Source: Neospora caninum Liverpool
Taxonomy: Eukaryota > Apicomplexa > Conoidasida > Eucoccidiorida > Sarcocystidae
Assembly: GCF_000208865.1 (NCBI RefSeq)
Contig: NC_018398.1
Span: 2,976,001-3,040,000 of the forward strand
DNA length: 64,000 nucleotides
Direction of reading: 5' to 3'
Position numbers and translations under genes: made by a program. Shown here piece after piece: positions 12,277 to 24,800 of the stretch (position 1 is its first letter; each line of letters begins with the position of its first letter). The notes under the pieces were generated by a model. It made no database searches, was not told where the DNA came from, and saw only the letters and a list, made by a program, of their open reading frames with translations.

Positions 12277-15200
12277 CGCGGGAAACGCACGCGAAGGAAG
12301 CGCACGGCGGCACAAACTCGCGGCATGGCGAGGACCTCAAACACGCAAAAGGCACCACTGTATACAGACTTCCATACCTATTATTTTATATCCGACCGTT
12401 TATATGCAAACCCGCATCGATGCGTGCCTTGATGGACGCGTAGAGCCACTATTCTTTTCCGGCCTCCAGAGGGCCCGTGCACCCGTGGAGAGTTCGATGC
12501 CGGACTTTGAGTCGTGTGAGGCACCTTTATCGAGAAGACGCATGCTTGCCGTGTTCATGGCGCGGGCATGCGCCTGTCTCCGATCGCACAGGAGAGAAAC
12601 CGCATGTGCGGAGCCGTTCGCGTGCGGAGAAACCCCTGCTGACTGGTGCGTGCGCTGTCGAAAGCGCCTGCTCGAGATGTGTACAGAGAAATCGAACAAT
12701 CTATGCGGGTATCTCCGCTGCTGCTGTCCATACACGCCAGGGAGGGAGAACGCGGCGGAAGAGATAAGGATCAGGAGGTAGTAGGCGTTTCGCCGGCGGT
12801 CAACAGAGAGTGGCAATGGCCGACAAGTCCAGGACAAGAGGAAATGGGTCTGACTCGCGCGCCCCGGCGGCTGGGTAGAAACACGTGCAGAGGAGAGAGA
12901 GGAAGACGGAGGACACGAAACCGTTGACGGTTGCCAGTGATCATCAAAATGACGAAGAAAGAAGCAACGTCCGTGGAACAGGCCGGCAGAAGGAAGGTAG
13001 AGTGAAAGAGAGGAGAACACGAAGGTGGACGTTGCGTCAATAAAGCTGTGGATCTATGGGAGGGATTCTTTGAGATGTCTTGGACTTGCGCATTCTCGTT
13101 GGTTTTCTGTCTCGTTTCCCCGGCTGTATACTAATTCTTTGAGGTCGTTTTTTCTCCAGGTGCTCGTGACTGTCTTCGGCACAACTTCCTTCTTTCTCTT
13201 TCCATTCTGGAAGAAGGAGAAGATTCCAGGAAGCGAGCACGAAGAGACGGCAAGAGCCAGCGACAGCGCAGTGGAAAGTAGAGGGTCAGTCTGGACGAGT
13301 CGCGGATAGAGCGATCCTCCTCTTTCATTTTCTATCCGAATGTGTTTCACGTTTCTTTCAATCCAGCTGTTCGTTTTTGATCAGGCGTCCTCCTCCCTCG
13401 TATTTGTCCTTGTTTTCAAGCACGGGTGTCCCTCCATGTGTGGCAAGCTCCTGAAGTGCGTGTTTTTCCCGTCTCCGGGTTTTGCTGGTCTTTCTCTGCT
13501 GCCGCTCAGCGCTGTTGTTTTTCCGCGTCAGTCCGGAGGCCTCTCTGGTGTGCTCGTTGCGTCGCTTTCGCCTTCTAGAGAGAGGAAGCGAGACGGAACG
13601 GGAGACCGAGCAAGGGGAGAGAAGAGCGCAAACACTGGCAAGGTCGCGCAGCAGAAATAAAGAAACGCGAGGGACAGGGGGGCGCAGGAAAGACAAGTTC
13701 GGGAAGAAAGGCCGCACCTCAGGAAGCAGCGGGGAAATATCCGAGGAAGAAGACATGAAAGACCTGACGCCCGTGCGGCTGTGCGCCCCGGTATGGAGGC
13801 GCGCGTTTTTGCGGCTGTTCAGCCGTCTGTTCACGTGTCCCCATCTTCCGCAGAAAACAAGTTTGTTTGTCACGGTGTCACAGGTGGGGGACATTTCATT
13901 TCAGGGTCGCGTAGTCTCGGTTGCGAGACAGCGCCTTTGTTCTTTTCTTCTGCCGCTAAACCAGCCGACGATCATTCTTTTTCCGGTTCGCCGTTTTCGA
14001 GAGGGGAAACGGTCTCCACCGTCCCCCTCTACGCTGCCCCTGTGTAAGGTGCCAGTTCTCGCGGCAGCGCCTCCAGACGCCAGGGGCTTGGCAGCGATAG
14101 GAAACCCGCACGTGGCGGAACAGTCAAAGTTCGGCAGAGATGACCCGGGCAAATGAGCACTAGAAACCTCAAATTCCCTGAGAAAGGCAGAGAAGAGAGA
14201 GTGCCTAGCAGAGAAGAGACAGTGCCTAGCAGAGACGGGAGAAGAAAGGAAAAATCGGTCAGCGCGTTGACCCGAGATCGCTGCACACAAAGTCCAGAAG
14301 AGGCCCCGTCCCCGGGGCAAGGCCACATCTACGCTAGAGCGCTCTTTTATCGCCTCTTTGGTAACACCTGTGACGCGGCAAACCGGCGGATTGGGAGCAG
14401 CTAGACATGAGCGTCATTGTTAGATTCTATTTAAAGCGACATTTTCCCCACTTCCTGATTTTGGATCATGGCCCCCCGTTCGTGTGTGTTGACCACAAAA
14501 AGAATGCCTGGTTTTGAAGCCTGCCGAGCTGGCGAGCAGCTAGGTTTCGACTCCTGGCTTCGAACCGCGTTCCCTGGTTCGGCGAGACATCAGACAGTGG
14601 GAAACGTTAACTGGTGTTCAATCTTGGCGACGCCAAAAAGCGAGGCCGCTTATTGGAAAAACCCGAGAACAGAGCCCATGGAATGGTGTTTTAACACGTG
14701 AGAAAGCTCGACTGCTGTGCACCAGAATGTGCGCTCCCTACGGAGAGCGACGCCCTCAAAACCCCAAAAAGGAAATACAAAGACGTGGAAAACTCAGGGC
14801 GATACACACAGCCTCAGTTTCTCTCAATGTTCCACGTTTGATGCGATTGCATTAGATCTCTCAACTCGTGGTCCCACTGTGCCTGCTTGCCTGCATAATT
14901 ACGGCGAAAGCAAAACGGCACGACTACAAAAAGAGTCAAGTTGTCCCTGGTCGCCGCGTCAACGGCGTTCTGCCCCGCCCCGATTACACGAGAGGAAAAT
15001 CACGCATCTGAATGCGTCTTTGGCCTCTGAAAACCTCGCTTCTCTCGGAGATCTCCGCACCCACCTCAGAGGCCCTCGTGAGCCATTTTCCCTCTAAGAC
15101 TGTATCTCGTAAACGGTCGCTGCGAGTGAAAACTCAACATGCCCCTCGATGGAGACTTCCGCCGTGCCTGTTTCTAAACTCCTTTCCGCAAAAACACTTT

Positions 15201-17107
15201 CTTCGCGGCACACCAGGCGCGACCCCCCGAGACCACACCAAGGCGTGGGGATTCATCGGCGGATCGCCACAAGCCCGAGAGGACAGAACCAATCAGGAAG
15301 AAGGAAGGGGGGTGGTGCTGGAAAATGCGCTGCGTCGCCTCGTGTTTCAGACACACAGGCCACTGATGGTGTCCCTGGAGCCGCAGGAAAGCCACTCAAA
15401 ATTCTGAAGAACGGGAAGCCGTCTGCCACGTCTCCGGGCTCGCCTCTTTGCGCGAAAAGGAGTCAAAAAATCAAATGCGCACAAAGAGACAGGGAAACGC
15501 CGCGCAAGAAACCCGCGGAAGCGTCAGAGCGACAGGGACGAAGGGGAAAACCCAGGAATGGTGCTGGCTGTCGGCCTGGAAGCCGCGGGAGGGGGAGGGA
15601 GAGCCCGGGCCTGGTGTGTTCGTCCCTGGAGAAGATCGCACGAAGGAAAAAACGCGATTTTTTTTGACGGAGGGTTCCCGTTTCCCTCTTGAAAAGCGCC
15701 CTCGTCCGACGACAAGGCGTTCTTGCACAGATCCGAAAAGCTGACAAGGAAAAGAGAGACTGTGCCAAAACGCGAGATGCCCTCGTGTGGCCCGTGGTGC
15801 CAAACCCGAGAGAGCGCTTCAACTTTTGCAACGCGACTCCTGCCTCTACTGCAGAGGGTCTGTGTGTGAAAAAGAACGGGATCCCCCCTTGCTCAAGGCC
15901 AGGCAGAGGAGGGACCCGCCGGCGCGCCATCTGCAGAGCTGCTTTCGATTCGCTGGCGCATGCGAGACCACGATGGCCACGTGAAAGCGCCCCGATTTTG
16001 GGTAGCACGCACAAAAGCACACACAGTGAACCGCGATTCCCACGCTTCCAGCTGTGACTGACGTTATGCATGCGCTCGATGAACACGCTTGCGTGGGTTG
16101 CCATGCACAAGTGTGGGAAACATGTGAGACACGCGTTGCAGATATGCGGACAATCCCCCCTTTTCCTCTGTCCGGCGCCGGAGGTTCACAGGAAGGCTGC
16201 GCCTGCGAGAGCGAGGCGGAGAAGCTGCAGCCTCCTGCGCGTCTCTTGCCTCCCGCGCGCCGAGACAGCTCGACTGCTATCCCAGCACGGGGAGAAGCGA
16301 CAAAGGCCTGCGCGTTGAAGATTGTCGAAGATGGTCTCCCCCTGTTTTTTATTCTCCGTCAGCGCTGAAACGTCTAGGCTTCCGCGATTTTGGGTCGCAA
16401 ATCGCGCGCGACACAAGGCCCTCGCCCGCACAAGAGGCGCCGCATCAAACTTTCTGGCACAAAACGCACAGTCTCCATGTCTCCATAAAGTAAAAAAAGA
16501 CATCTGGAAAACAAGTCCGCGGTGGGACCATCTCTTCACTCCGCAGTCGTGTCGACTTGGACTCGACTTTATGCGCCTGTCAAAAGGACCTCTAAACCTG
16601 CCTTACACTCGAGTATCGGGAAACGGTATGGGAGCCTCGAATCTTCTGTCTTCTATCTCCCTGCCGTTTTTTTTCCACCTGTCCCCTTCTCTCTGAGGGG
16701 AAGCATTGAAAGCATGCCTCTGGCGAACCCCTCGAATTCAAAATGGAGCGACGCCGCCTCCTACCACTCTGGGCCACCCTCCCCCCCCCACCCCCCGTCC
16801 CTTACCCTGGTTCCCTGTCGGCATCGGTTCCTCTCCTCTCCGTCCGCATTTTCTCTGTTTTCCTGGAAACGTTCATCCATTCCCCCCGAGAAACGCGCAC
16901 CGGCACCCTCACAGAGATCGTCTCTTGCGTGTCCTTGCTCCGTTATCCCCGTCGCTCCCTTCCCCCCCCCCCCCCCCCCGTAAGAGTCAGCGTCGCCGTT
17001 TCCACCCCACGCCCGTCGTCGGGTCTGTCTCGGAAACGGAGACCAGCCTCAGCGAGGGCAGTTGGACAGTCTCACGCAGCCGCTCCGGTATTGAATCCCC
17101 GCTTGCC
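12277..17107. other. Convergent intergenic region between CK1 and the ApiAP2 gene
   Basis: The 3' ends of a + gene and a - gene face each other across 4.8 kb. I see no coding exon with a domain or a coherent multi-exon frame. Visible features are a 21-bp imperfect duplication around 14187-14232 (unit containing AGTGCCTAGC) and, near the right end, pyrimidine-rich sequence with C runs. Probably two long 3'UTRs plus spacer. Confidence 0.55.
16962..16979. repeat. Poly-C run (18 C)
   Basis: Homopolymer of 18 C on the + strand, about 130 bp beyond the stop codon of the ApiAP2 gene. On that gene's sense strand it is a G18 tract in the presumed 3'UTR. A second C-rich patch lies at 16782-16800. Confidence 0.9.
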
Positions 17108-20100
17108 TCAACCAGGAAAGCCGTCGTCGTTTCCCAGCATGAGTTCCTCAGCGAGCGTTCTCGCGTCGCTTGACCCGCCGGCGAGACTTGCGCCTCGGCC
17201 TCCCACTCTGCCGTGTCTTTCTTCGTCTCTCCCCAATCGCGCGTCGCCGTGATTCGCGCGTGCTCCGCGGAAATAGTTCGGGAAGTACGTGTGGACGGCA
17301 GCCCGCGCATGCATGTCGAGGGCGCTGAAGAGAATCCGCTGCGCTGCGACCTCGACCTCGTGCGGGAGCTGGTTGAGCAGCAGGAGGCACTCAAACAGGT
17401 GGAGGTACGGCAGAACCATTTCTCTGCGGCACGCGTCTTGGACGTGGAAAATGTGTTGCTGGACCATCCGCCGCCTCTCCTCTTGCTCGGCCACCGTCGA
17501 GAAACAGAGCGCTAGACAAGCATCCCTGAGGTCCGTGAGACAGATCAAAATCGCGTTCTTCGTCAGGGACAGTCCTCCCAGCGGGGCGAACGCGTCGTCG
17601 TCGTCGTCGCCCTCGTCCAAAAACGCACACGAAAAGAAACTGCCGCCAGCAGCTTTCTGCGAAACCTGCTTCCCGTCTCGGCGACCTAGACCGTTCGAGA
17701 AAGCCCCGAATGGGTCAGGCACCGAACGGCTGGAAGCTCCGAACCGCGAGGAAAGTGCGTCGCCTCGCTCGAAACGACTCGCGCCCGTCCCCAGTCCCAC
17801 GGAAGGCGACGCCCGTGTGCCTGCGCAGTACGTCGCGCCGCGCGTGATCATGCCGTGAGAACTCCCGCCAAAAGACGCAGCCGATCCGTAAGCTGCGGGC
17901 GAATCACGGAAGAGCCCTTCTCGACCTCCCGCACTGGGGTAACCATCTTCTTCTCGATCTCTTCCTCGGAGTCCAGGCCTCCTGTCGCGGTACCCGTCCT
18001 CCGCTTCGTCTTGACCCCGTCCCGAGGACCTCAGTCGCCGTCTCTCCGCGTCTCCTGGAACGCCCGGGCGGCTCGCCCCGTCCCCGGAGGCCCCGTTTCT
18101 GCGACTCCGACCGCTGTAAAACGCCCGGAAGTCCTCTTCGTCTTCCTCTTGCAACGACCCGTCATTCTTCAAAGCTTCGACGGCGAGGAGATGCGCCTCA
18201 CGCACACCGCGGCGAACCACTGAAAACGCCCTGCGGTGGCTCTGAAGCTTCACACGGAAACACTTGGAGACAGCGTCGTACTGCATCCCGGCATAGAGAG
18301 GGAGTTTCGCCGCCTCGCGTGCCCAGCTGTCTCCTGTCCCCGCTGCAACTGCGCCCGAAGAGGCCCAGGGACGTCTGCTGCGCAGAAGCGTCGATGCGGC
18401 CGACCCGTTCCCACTGTGGGATGACCCCGGGGAGGAGGCGTGCCGAAGGTAGGCGCCACTGGGTCCCCGAGAGGACGACAGACGGTCTGAAGCCGAATGA
18501 GCCGCCGACAGCATTCCCCTCGTGAACATTTTATTGTCTGTCGGCGACGAGGCGGGGCGGCGACGGAGATTGAAGCCCGAGTTCCACGACGTGGGAGTCT
18601 CTGCAGAGTCGGTCTCCTGGTTTGGAGCGTCGGAATCTCGGCTTTCGCTCTTTGCGAGCTTCTCTCCGTCTTGCTCGTCCTTCTTCAGGGCGGCCTCGTC
18701 CACATCTTCAGGCGTTTCACCCTCTTCTATTCTGCTCTTCTTCTCATTCGGTTCTAGGTCGTGTCTCTCTTGTCGGTCTCCAATGGCTTCCTTAACCCGG
18801 TACAGATCGCCCTCTCCCGCGTCGCCTTGCTCCAGCTTCCGTTTCCTCACGCGCCCCTCCTCGTCCGCTTCTCTCTCCTCGCCGCTGAGCGTCGCCAACC
18901 CGGCTCCGGACTCTCTGCGAAGGCCTCGCCCTTCTTCCTGCCGCACCTCGTCTTCTTCCTTGAACTCCTCTCCGTCCGGCTCGCCGTCTCGTTCTTCCCA
19001 CCGTCCAGCTTTCCCTCCTCGTCCACCTCTTCCTCGCCCCCCCGGACGGTAGTAGCTGACGCGTGTGTACCCCCCTCGTCCCCTGTTGTAGTACCGTTCC
19101 AGATGGGAGACGTTTCGGTACGAGTACGACTTAAGCTCGCCTTGGGATTCTCGCCGTTCCGCCTCCTGCGCCTCTTGCAGCCGCGCCTCCGTCAAAAACG
19201 CGCAGGCAAGACGGTAGGAACGCATCATGCCCCCGTGCTTATTCGGGGTGTAGGTTTTGTAGCGCTTTACGCCGTCGCGGGAATAAGCTGCAAACCAGCG
19301 ATTGTTGCCTCGAGACCACCACAGACCTGAACCGCACGAAAAACACAGGGACGCCGGCGAACCGCAGCCGGTGAGACTAAAGTGTTTCAGCACCAGTCGG
19401 CACCTTTTTCCCCCAAGGGAGGAAACAAACGCAAATTTCTTTTGCTTCCTGTGACGAGCAAGGAAGAAAACTGCCCCCACAATTGCGCATCTTGGGGGAG
19501 CGGAGATAGCTCATCGAAACTGACGAGCTTATACGTGCTTGTGTCGCTTACCTCGAGGCCAAGGCTGGAGTCTATCGGCGAACGCGGCATTTTCCTCTGT
19601 GCTACCACCAGTAAGCTCTTCTTCTTCATCGAGGCCATCGTCTTCTCTGTCTCTGTCTCCTCCCCGTCGGCACGCCAGCCCTCTTCTCGGCCATCCACGC
19701 CCTGCGCCGCTCGGTCCCTTGATCCCGTAATACCCACCGTCTTTCTCTTGGTCTTCGCCATGCTCATCCTCTTTCATCCGCTCCTTCATCGCTCCTCTTC
19801 CCCGTCCTCGCCCTCCGCCTCGACTTCGCCCCCCCCGGCCGTAGCCGCCCCAGCTGCCCCGGCCGCCGCTGCGGGGCGAGGCGCCCAGAGCCATCCCGTC
19901 GTCCTCGTCTTTCTTCTCCCCGTCGTCATCCTCCTCACCGTTCCCAGGCCGGTTCACGCGGCCTCTCTCCTCTTCCTCATCCCAGTTTCGCTCGTCCCCC
20001 GCCCCAGCTCGAAGGGTGCTCCCCCGGGTGTGATAGATGCTGGTGCCTCCTGCTCGGCCGCCGCGGGACGAAGCGATCGGAGATTTACCGCGAAGGCGAC

Positions 20101-21877
20101 TTCCCCGTCGCGTCCCCCAACACCCTCTTGTCGCTCTCGTCGAATAGCCGTCGTCTTCTTGGTCGCCTCGTGCGGTGTCGTCCTCGTCGTACTCGTCATC
20201 GTCTTCTGGGTCGTCTCTATCTCCCGGGTCCGGATTCGCTCGAAGGAGCGTGCCACCCTTCCTGACCTGCACATCTTTTTCTTCCTCATCGAAGCCTTCG
20301 TCCTCGTCTTCCTCCTCCCCTCGGCTGCCTCGCCGCCCGTCGTTGTCTCGCGCCTTTCGGATCCCGCCTCGGCCCATCGGCCAACCAGGCAGGCGGCCCC
20401 CCCTCCCCCCGCGGCTGCGGCCATACGAGCCCGGGAAGTGACCGAAAGAGCGCCCATCGAAGTCCTCGCTGCCTTCGTCTTCCTCTTCCGCCGCGTGCGA
20501 CGCCTCAAAGTCTTCATCTTCCAGAGGCCGCCTCCTCCACACGCCCCGCGTGCGCCCGTTCCACGCCCCCGGGCCACCCGCAACACCTTCGGAGCCGGCG
20601 AGTTTGTCAGACCCCCACCGACCGTCGCCGCTGCCCAGGCCGCCCACGGAGCCGCCACAAAGGACGCTCCCCGAACTGTTTGAGCGTTCGCGATTGATGC
20701 TCGAAGGCGACCGATCTCCGACCAGGTGTCTCCTCGGTCGGCTCTCGCCTTCCCCGGCCTCGCCGGACGCAGCCGCTGCCGCCGCCGCTGCCGCTGCCGC
20801 TTTCCCTTGGTTCCTCAGGCACGCCAGACGGTGGTTCACGGCCATTCTCCGGGCTCCATCGAAACCGTATTTGTACACTGGAAAGTACTTATTCATAGTG
20901 CGGCCGTTGATGCTGATCCCAGCCAGCCACCGGCACTGCGTCTTGTCAAACCGGACGCCCACCACTTTAGGACACCGCTCGAGTTTCGCGTTGTACGAGG
21001 ACGGAGAAAGAGAACGCGAGTGGCTGCCAACTTCCTCCTCTTCGAGAGGGGGCGATCCTGGCCTGTTCTGCGGACACGAAGATCCGGGCGACGACACCGG
21101 CGCCTCCTCCACCTCGTCTCGGACCTCTTCAGAAGGCGTCGCCTGCGATGCGGCGACGACCGCCTCTGGGGCAGGCGACGGCTCTGGAAAGGGAGACTCC
21201 TTTGCTTCTGATGATTCAAAGGCCTCTTTCTCCACCTGCTCCGCCTCGTCTTCTGCACCGGACGGCGCCGGCGAAAGCGACGGCGGCGAAGACCCGTGGC
21301 GAGAACAGACTGCAAAGAGCCGGTGGATGCCGCGAGGCAAAGACACCTCAGAAGACGCGACTGGCAACCTGGACGCGTCTCCACTCTTGCGACGACCAGA
21401 ACGCCGCACACCTGCCAAAGGCAGCTCTGTAAACGATCCCGACTCACAGGTATCTCGGCAGGGACGAACGGAGAAACGACACGATCCTTCGGTAAGCGGA
21501 GCGAAGGGAGGCGACGAAGGGAGAAAACGATCATCTTCGGAAGGCGGGTGTATGGGAGAGAGAGGAGCATGCGACCGAACTACAGCATCGAGGGCCAACT
21601 CCTGCAACATCTCGGCAGAGTCGGAGCCCATGGTTGTCCAGCTCGCCGCCAACGTACGATCCTCTCGTTGCGCATGGCCGTTCTGCCACATCGCGTACGG
21701 CCCTCGGAAACCTCCCAGTGGAAGACGTCGCCGGGATGGAGATGAGGAAACATGGAAATCTGCTTTGCAAGAGGCACAAGTTGAAGACGATACGCGAGAC
21801 GGAGCGCTCAGAAGCTTACTCCCGTCGCCAAGTGTACAGACAGGCGCCCGTCCGTTGTCAGAGACTGCGTCATCCAT
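17108..21877 (-). CDS. ApiAP2 transcription factor with three AP2-type domains and a C-terminal ACDC domain
   Basis: Two exons on the minus strand: 21877-19552 and 19326-17108, 1514 aa. Donor GAG|GTAAGC and acceptor GTTCAG|GT join in frame. Domain 1, about residues 298-359 (20983-20799), begins PKVVGVRFD and contains the RWLAGISINGR core. Domain 2, about 768-825, is split by the intron; it reads LWWSRGNNRWFAAY then KRYKTYTPNKHGG. Domain 3, about 1112-1165, is degenerate (LPLYAGMQYD, CFRVKLQ). Residues about 1362-1460 match the ACDC domain (AP2-coincident, C-terminal), an alpha-helical stretch containing LTDLRDACLALCFS and HLFECLLLLNQLPHEV. The linkers are long and rich in Gly, Arg, Glu and Asp, and include an Ala run. 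ApiAP2 proteins are the main apicomplexan sequence-specific DNA-binding regulators and act in the nucleus. I do not assign an individual AP2 name. Confidence 0.93.
20799..20983 (-). other. First AP2 DNA-binding domain of the ApiAP2 factor
   Basis: This segment encodes the best-conserved AP2 copy: VVGVRFDKTQCRWLAG, then ISINGRTMNKYFPVYKYG, then the helix GARRMAVNHRLACLRNQGK. It has the GV..d...rW.A strand pattern followed by a Phe/Tyr-containing turn and an amphipathic helix. A poly-Ala stretch follows immediately. Confidence 0.88.
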
Positions 21878-24800
21878 TTTGCTGGATTGTCAAATCTGGC
21901 CTGCGACAGAACAGACACGAAAAAATGCCGTTGGCTTCCCCCTTCGAAAAGAACGTTTGAAATGAATGGCGTTCCTTCACATACTGGCAGAAATTGCATC
22001 CCTCTTGCCTGATTGTGAGGCGCGTTTCACTTAGGAAATTCTACAGCAATCAGACAGAGAGAGTAACTCCCGGGCACTGTTACGACCCGGAGACAGGAAG
22101 CAGCGTTGAGAGGAGAGAGAGAGCAGGCTCCAATCCTCTCGTTTGCGGTTTCATACAGTGCACCATATCGGTCGAGGCAGGGTGTGCTGTGTGGTACACA
22201 AAAAACGTGGAGGAGCTCATCCGCAAAATGGAAAACCAGGCGTTAACTGTTTCCCGACAAACACGGCTGAGAACTTGTCCAGTCTCACACAATGTCCATG
22301 TGCGCAAGTACATGGAATTCTTGGAAGGTGTAACTTTCACCGTGGCCACAGAGAGTACGGAATCGTGTGCGCATTACGCCCGGAGGTAGGTGACAAAAAC
22401 ATGGGAGGAACCCGACCTGATTTCAGGGAGCGGGGCTACCGCCGTTAAAATTGACACGCAAAGCAGTAAATGCTTCCAGATCAAGCTACACAAATTTCCG
22501 CTTGGTCTAGACGGTAGCTGGCTCATTGGGTCTGTGCCCCAAAAATCACTTACTGCGGTGTAAGCTTGCGTCGAGGGCGAGGAAATCGAAAGGTAATCTG
22601 GGTCAGCTAACTCCCCAAGACGGCAACCGTCGACTTTGTTTCTGCTCTGGTCCTCTTAGCCCTCTCAGGGAGGGCCACCACAGAAGAAGCGTCAGTTTCG
22701 AGAGGAATGTGAAAGGTCCCCGGGGGGTCATTGGGGCTGTAAAATTTACGAGGTGTCGTCGCACATTCCAGCTAGGCTGCTATGCGGGGCCGAAGAGCCA
22801 GCAAGCGAATAAACAGCAGTCCATATTCCCGTTTGCAAAGACTCTCACGCGTAGATTCACCGCTGCGTCAAACCAGATTCAGTGGCCAGTCGTGTTCAGA
22901 GCTCCCGTTGCGGAGCTCCCGCGCCTCTCTCCTAGTGTCAACTGAACAGCTTTCCGCAGTGATGGCCGGGGCTTTTCCAAGAACATCCTGCACGAAAGAA
23001 GCCTGCGGGGATAGAGGACGACGTGTCCTACGTCTTGGCCTTCGATAATCGAAGCCTAAAAAGTTCAATGTCGAGTGTGTCGCGAGAAAGCAGTACACAA
23101 ATGCTGAAATCCCAAAATTGAACCGCACCTGCGTTCTGCGCCGAGCTCCTTTTTTCCGCTCACACAGATCGCACTCCAGTCTACATGCCAGAAGAGAGGC
23201 AGGGTTGGGGATTCATGCGAATTTGTGACCCCGCAGAAAGCCGATTCGTTCGGGAGACAACCCAGCGTGGAAAAACGCGGTAAACGTGTGAAGGTGGCAG
23301 TCGGCGGTTTTTGTTCCACGGGTGGCCACACAACGCCGCGGTACCCAGCGTCCGTTTCGAACAAGGGATGATCACGAGAGCTAGACAGGTTGCAGGGGAA
23401 TTTTTAGCGAATTAAGGAGTAATTAGATCAAACACAACAAATTTTGAGAAAACCGGCAAGAAACTGAACGTAGAGAACACGGAATTAGACCAGCAACCGC
23501 GCACTCTTGTGGAGGGGACAAGCCAAACTGGAACTGTTATACACGACGTTCGTGACCACCGCTCTCTGTCAGAGTCGAACGGATTCTGTTTGTCTTTTTC
23601 ACGGCAGCAAAAGAGTCTCAGCCACAAACTTCCAAGCCATCGGCGAAAACAGATGGGAAAACATTCCGTAGAAAAAGGGAGACTTATAAATTGCCGCCAC
23701 ATTCCGCCAAGATCTGATAAGAAAAAATCGGCCCCCCTCCCGGAGGGGAACAGGCCAGCGAAGAAGCTGCGCTCTCTCACCGCTTCCATTCACCAACGAA
23801 AGAGGCGACTGGAACTGTGGCTGCCCTGAGCGTGCGCCAGTGTGTGACTACGGACTTTTGCTCAAAACTACACATGCCGATTATGATGGTCTCTCCAAAT
23901 GAACGCCCTGAAGTTAGGTTCGTAGCACCTTCCGACCACGAAATCCCGCCCGACGAACAGGACTACAGGGAGGCGCGGAATTTGAAACCACCAAAGCATA
24001 GTGAAGCAACCTAGGGAGGCAAGAAAGTGACGAAACCGGCGAAGTTCTCTAGTGCCAGGCGCAGTGCCAAAGCGCGAGTGCAGTCTAGGCGCTGTATTCA
24101 GAGAATCTCTGTAATTGGATGAGTCTGAGTTGGTCTGTTTTGCTAGACAACCCTCAGGCAACCAGGAGGACACCAAAGAAAAAGATTTGTGCGGCCAGTT
24201 TTTTCGGCTTTCTCGATCTGTTTTGAAAGGCCCTCGTCTTCTAACAGGTTAGCAGCGGATCCCGACAAATCAGTGGGGTCACCAAATCAAACACAGTTCT
24301 GCACAGAGCCTTACTCATCCCCCAGCACCCCTTATCCACAATTCAAAACACCGTCAACATTTGCCCGGCCACTGGGTCTTGTAACAGGGGAAATGCTCGC
24401 ACACTCAGGAAGCCGTATGAAAAGCAAGGAGCTTCAAATCATGCGTTTTCAACGCATATTCTTGCCTTTAAGAGACCCCGGCCTTTACTGGCAGCATCAT
24501 TTAAACCCACATTTTCGGGATCCAAAACCATATCGGTGGAAGAGGTGAGCTCTGCATGATCAAGCGCTTAGCAACGGGACTGGGTCTGTCAACGAGGCAT
24601 TGTGCAACTTTTTTCCCACGTTCATTCAGCTTGAAACTTTTGGTTTGTCTTCTCCATACGAAGGAGGCCAGGCAGCTCTTGAGCGTTCAGCCTCATTAGG
24701 AATCTATTGCAGTGCAAGGAGGTATCGAAGATGCATCGTCTTGTATCCGATCTAGCATTATGCGCTGAGGCAGGCAGTAGTACACCAATTCGATTGCAGA

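Noticed and set aside
11528..12358. Long frames in other phases over the CK1 C-terminal exon
   Set aside because: The kinase frame continues in phase through this exon to a stop at 12276; the others are Arg/Ala-rich shadows.
14535..14590. tRNA-like GGTTCGAA-type words
   Set aside because: No acceptor stem or cloverleaf could be formed around them.
19382..20683. 433-codon + strand frame
   Set aside because: It lies entirely opposite the ApiAP2 coding exons and its Ser/Pro/Val composition is the antisense of Arg/Gly/Glu-rich sequence.
20550..21965. 471-codon + strand frame
   Set aside because: Antisense to the first ApiAP2 exon including the AP2 domain; stop-poor only because of the GC-rich coding sequence opposite.
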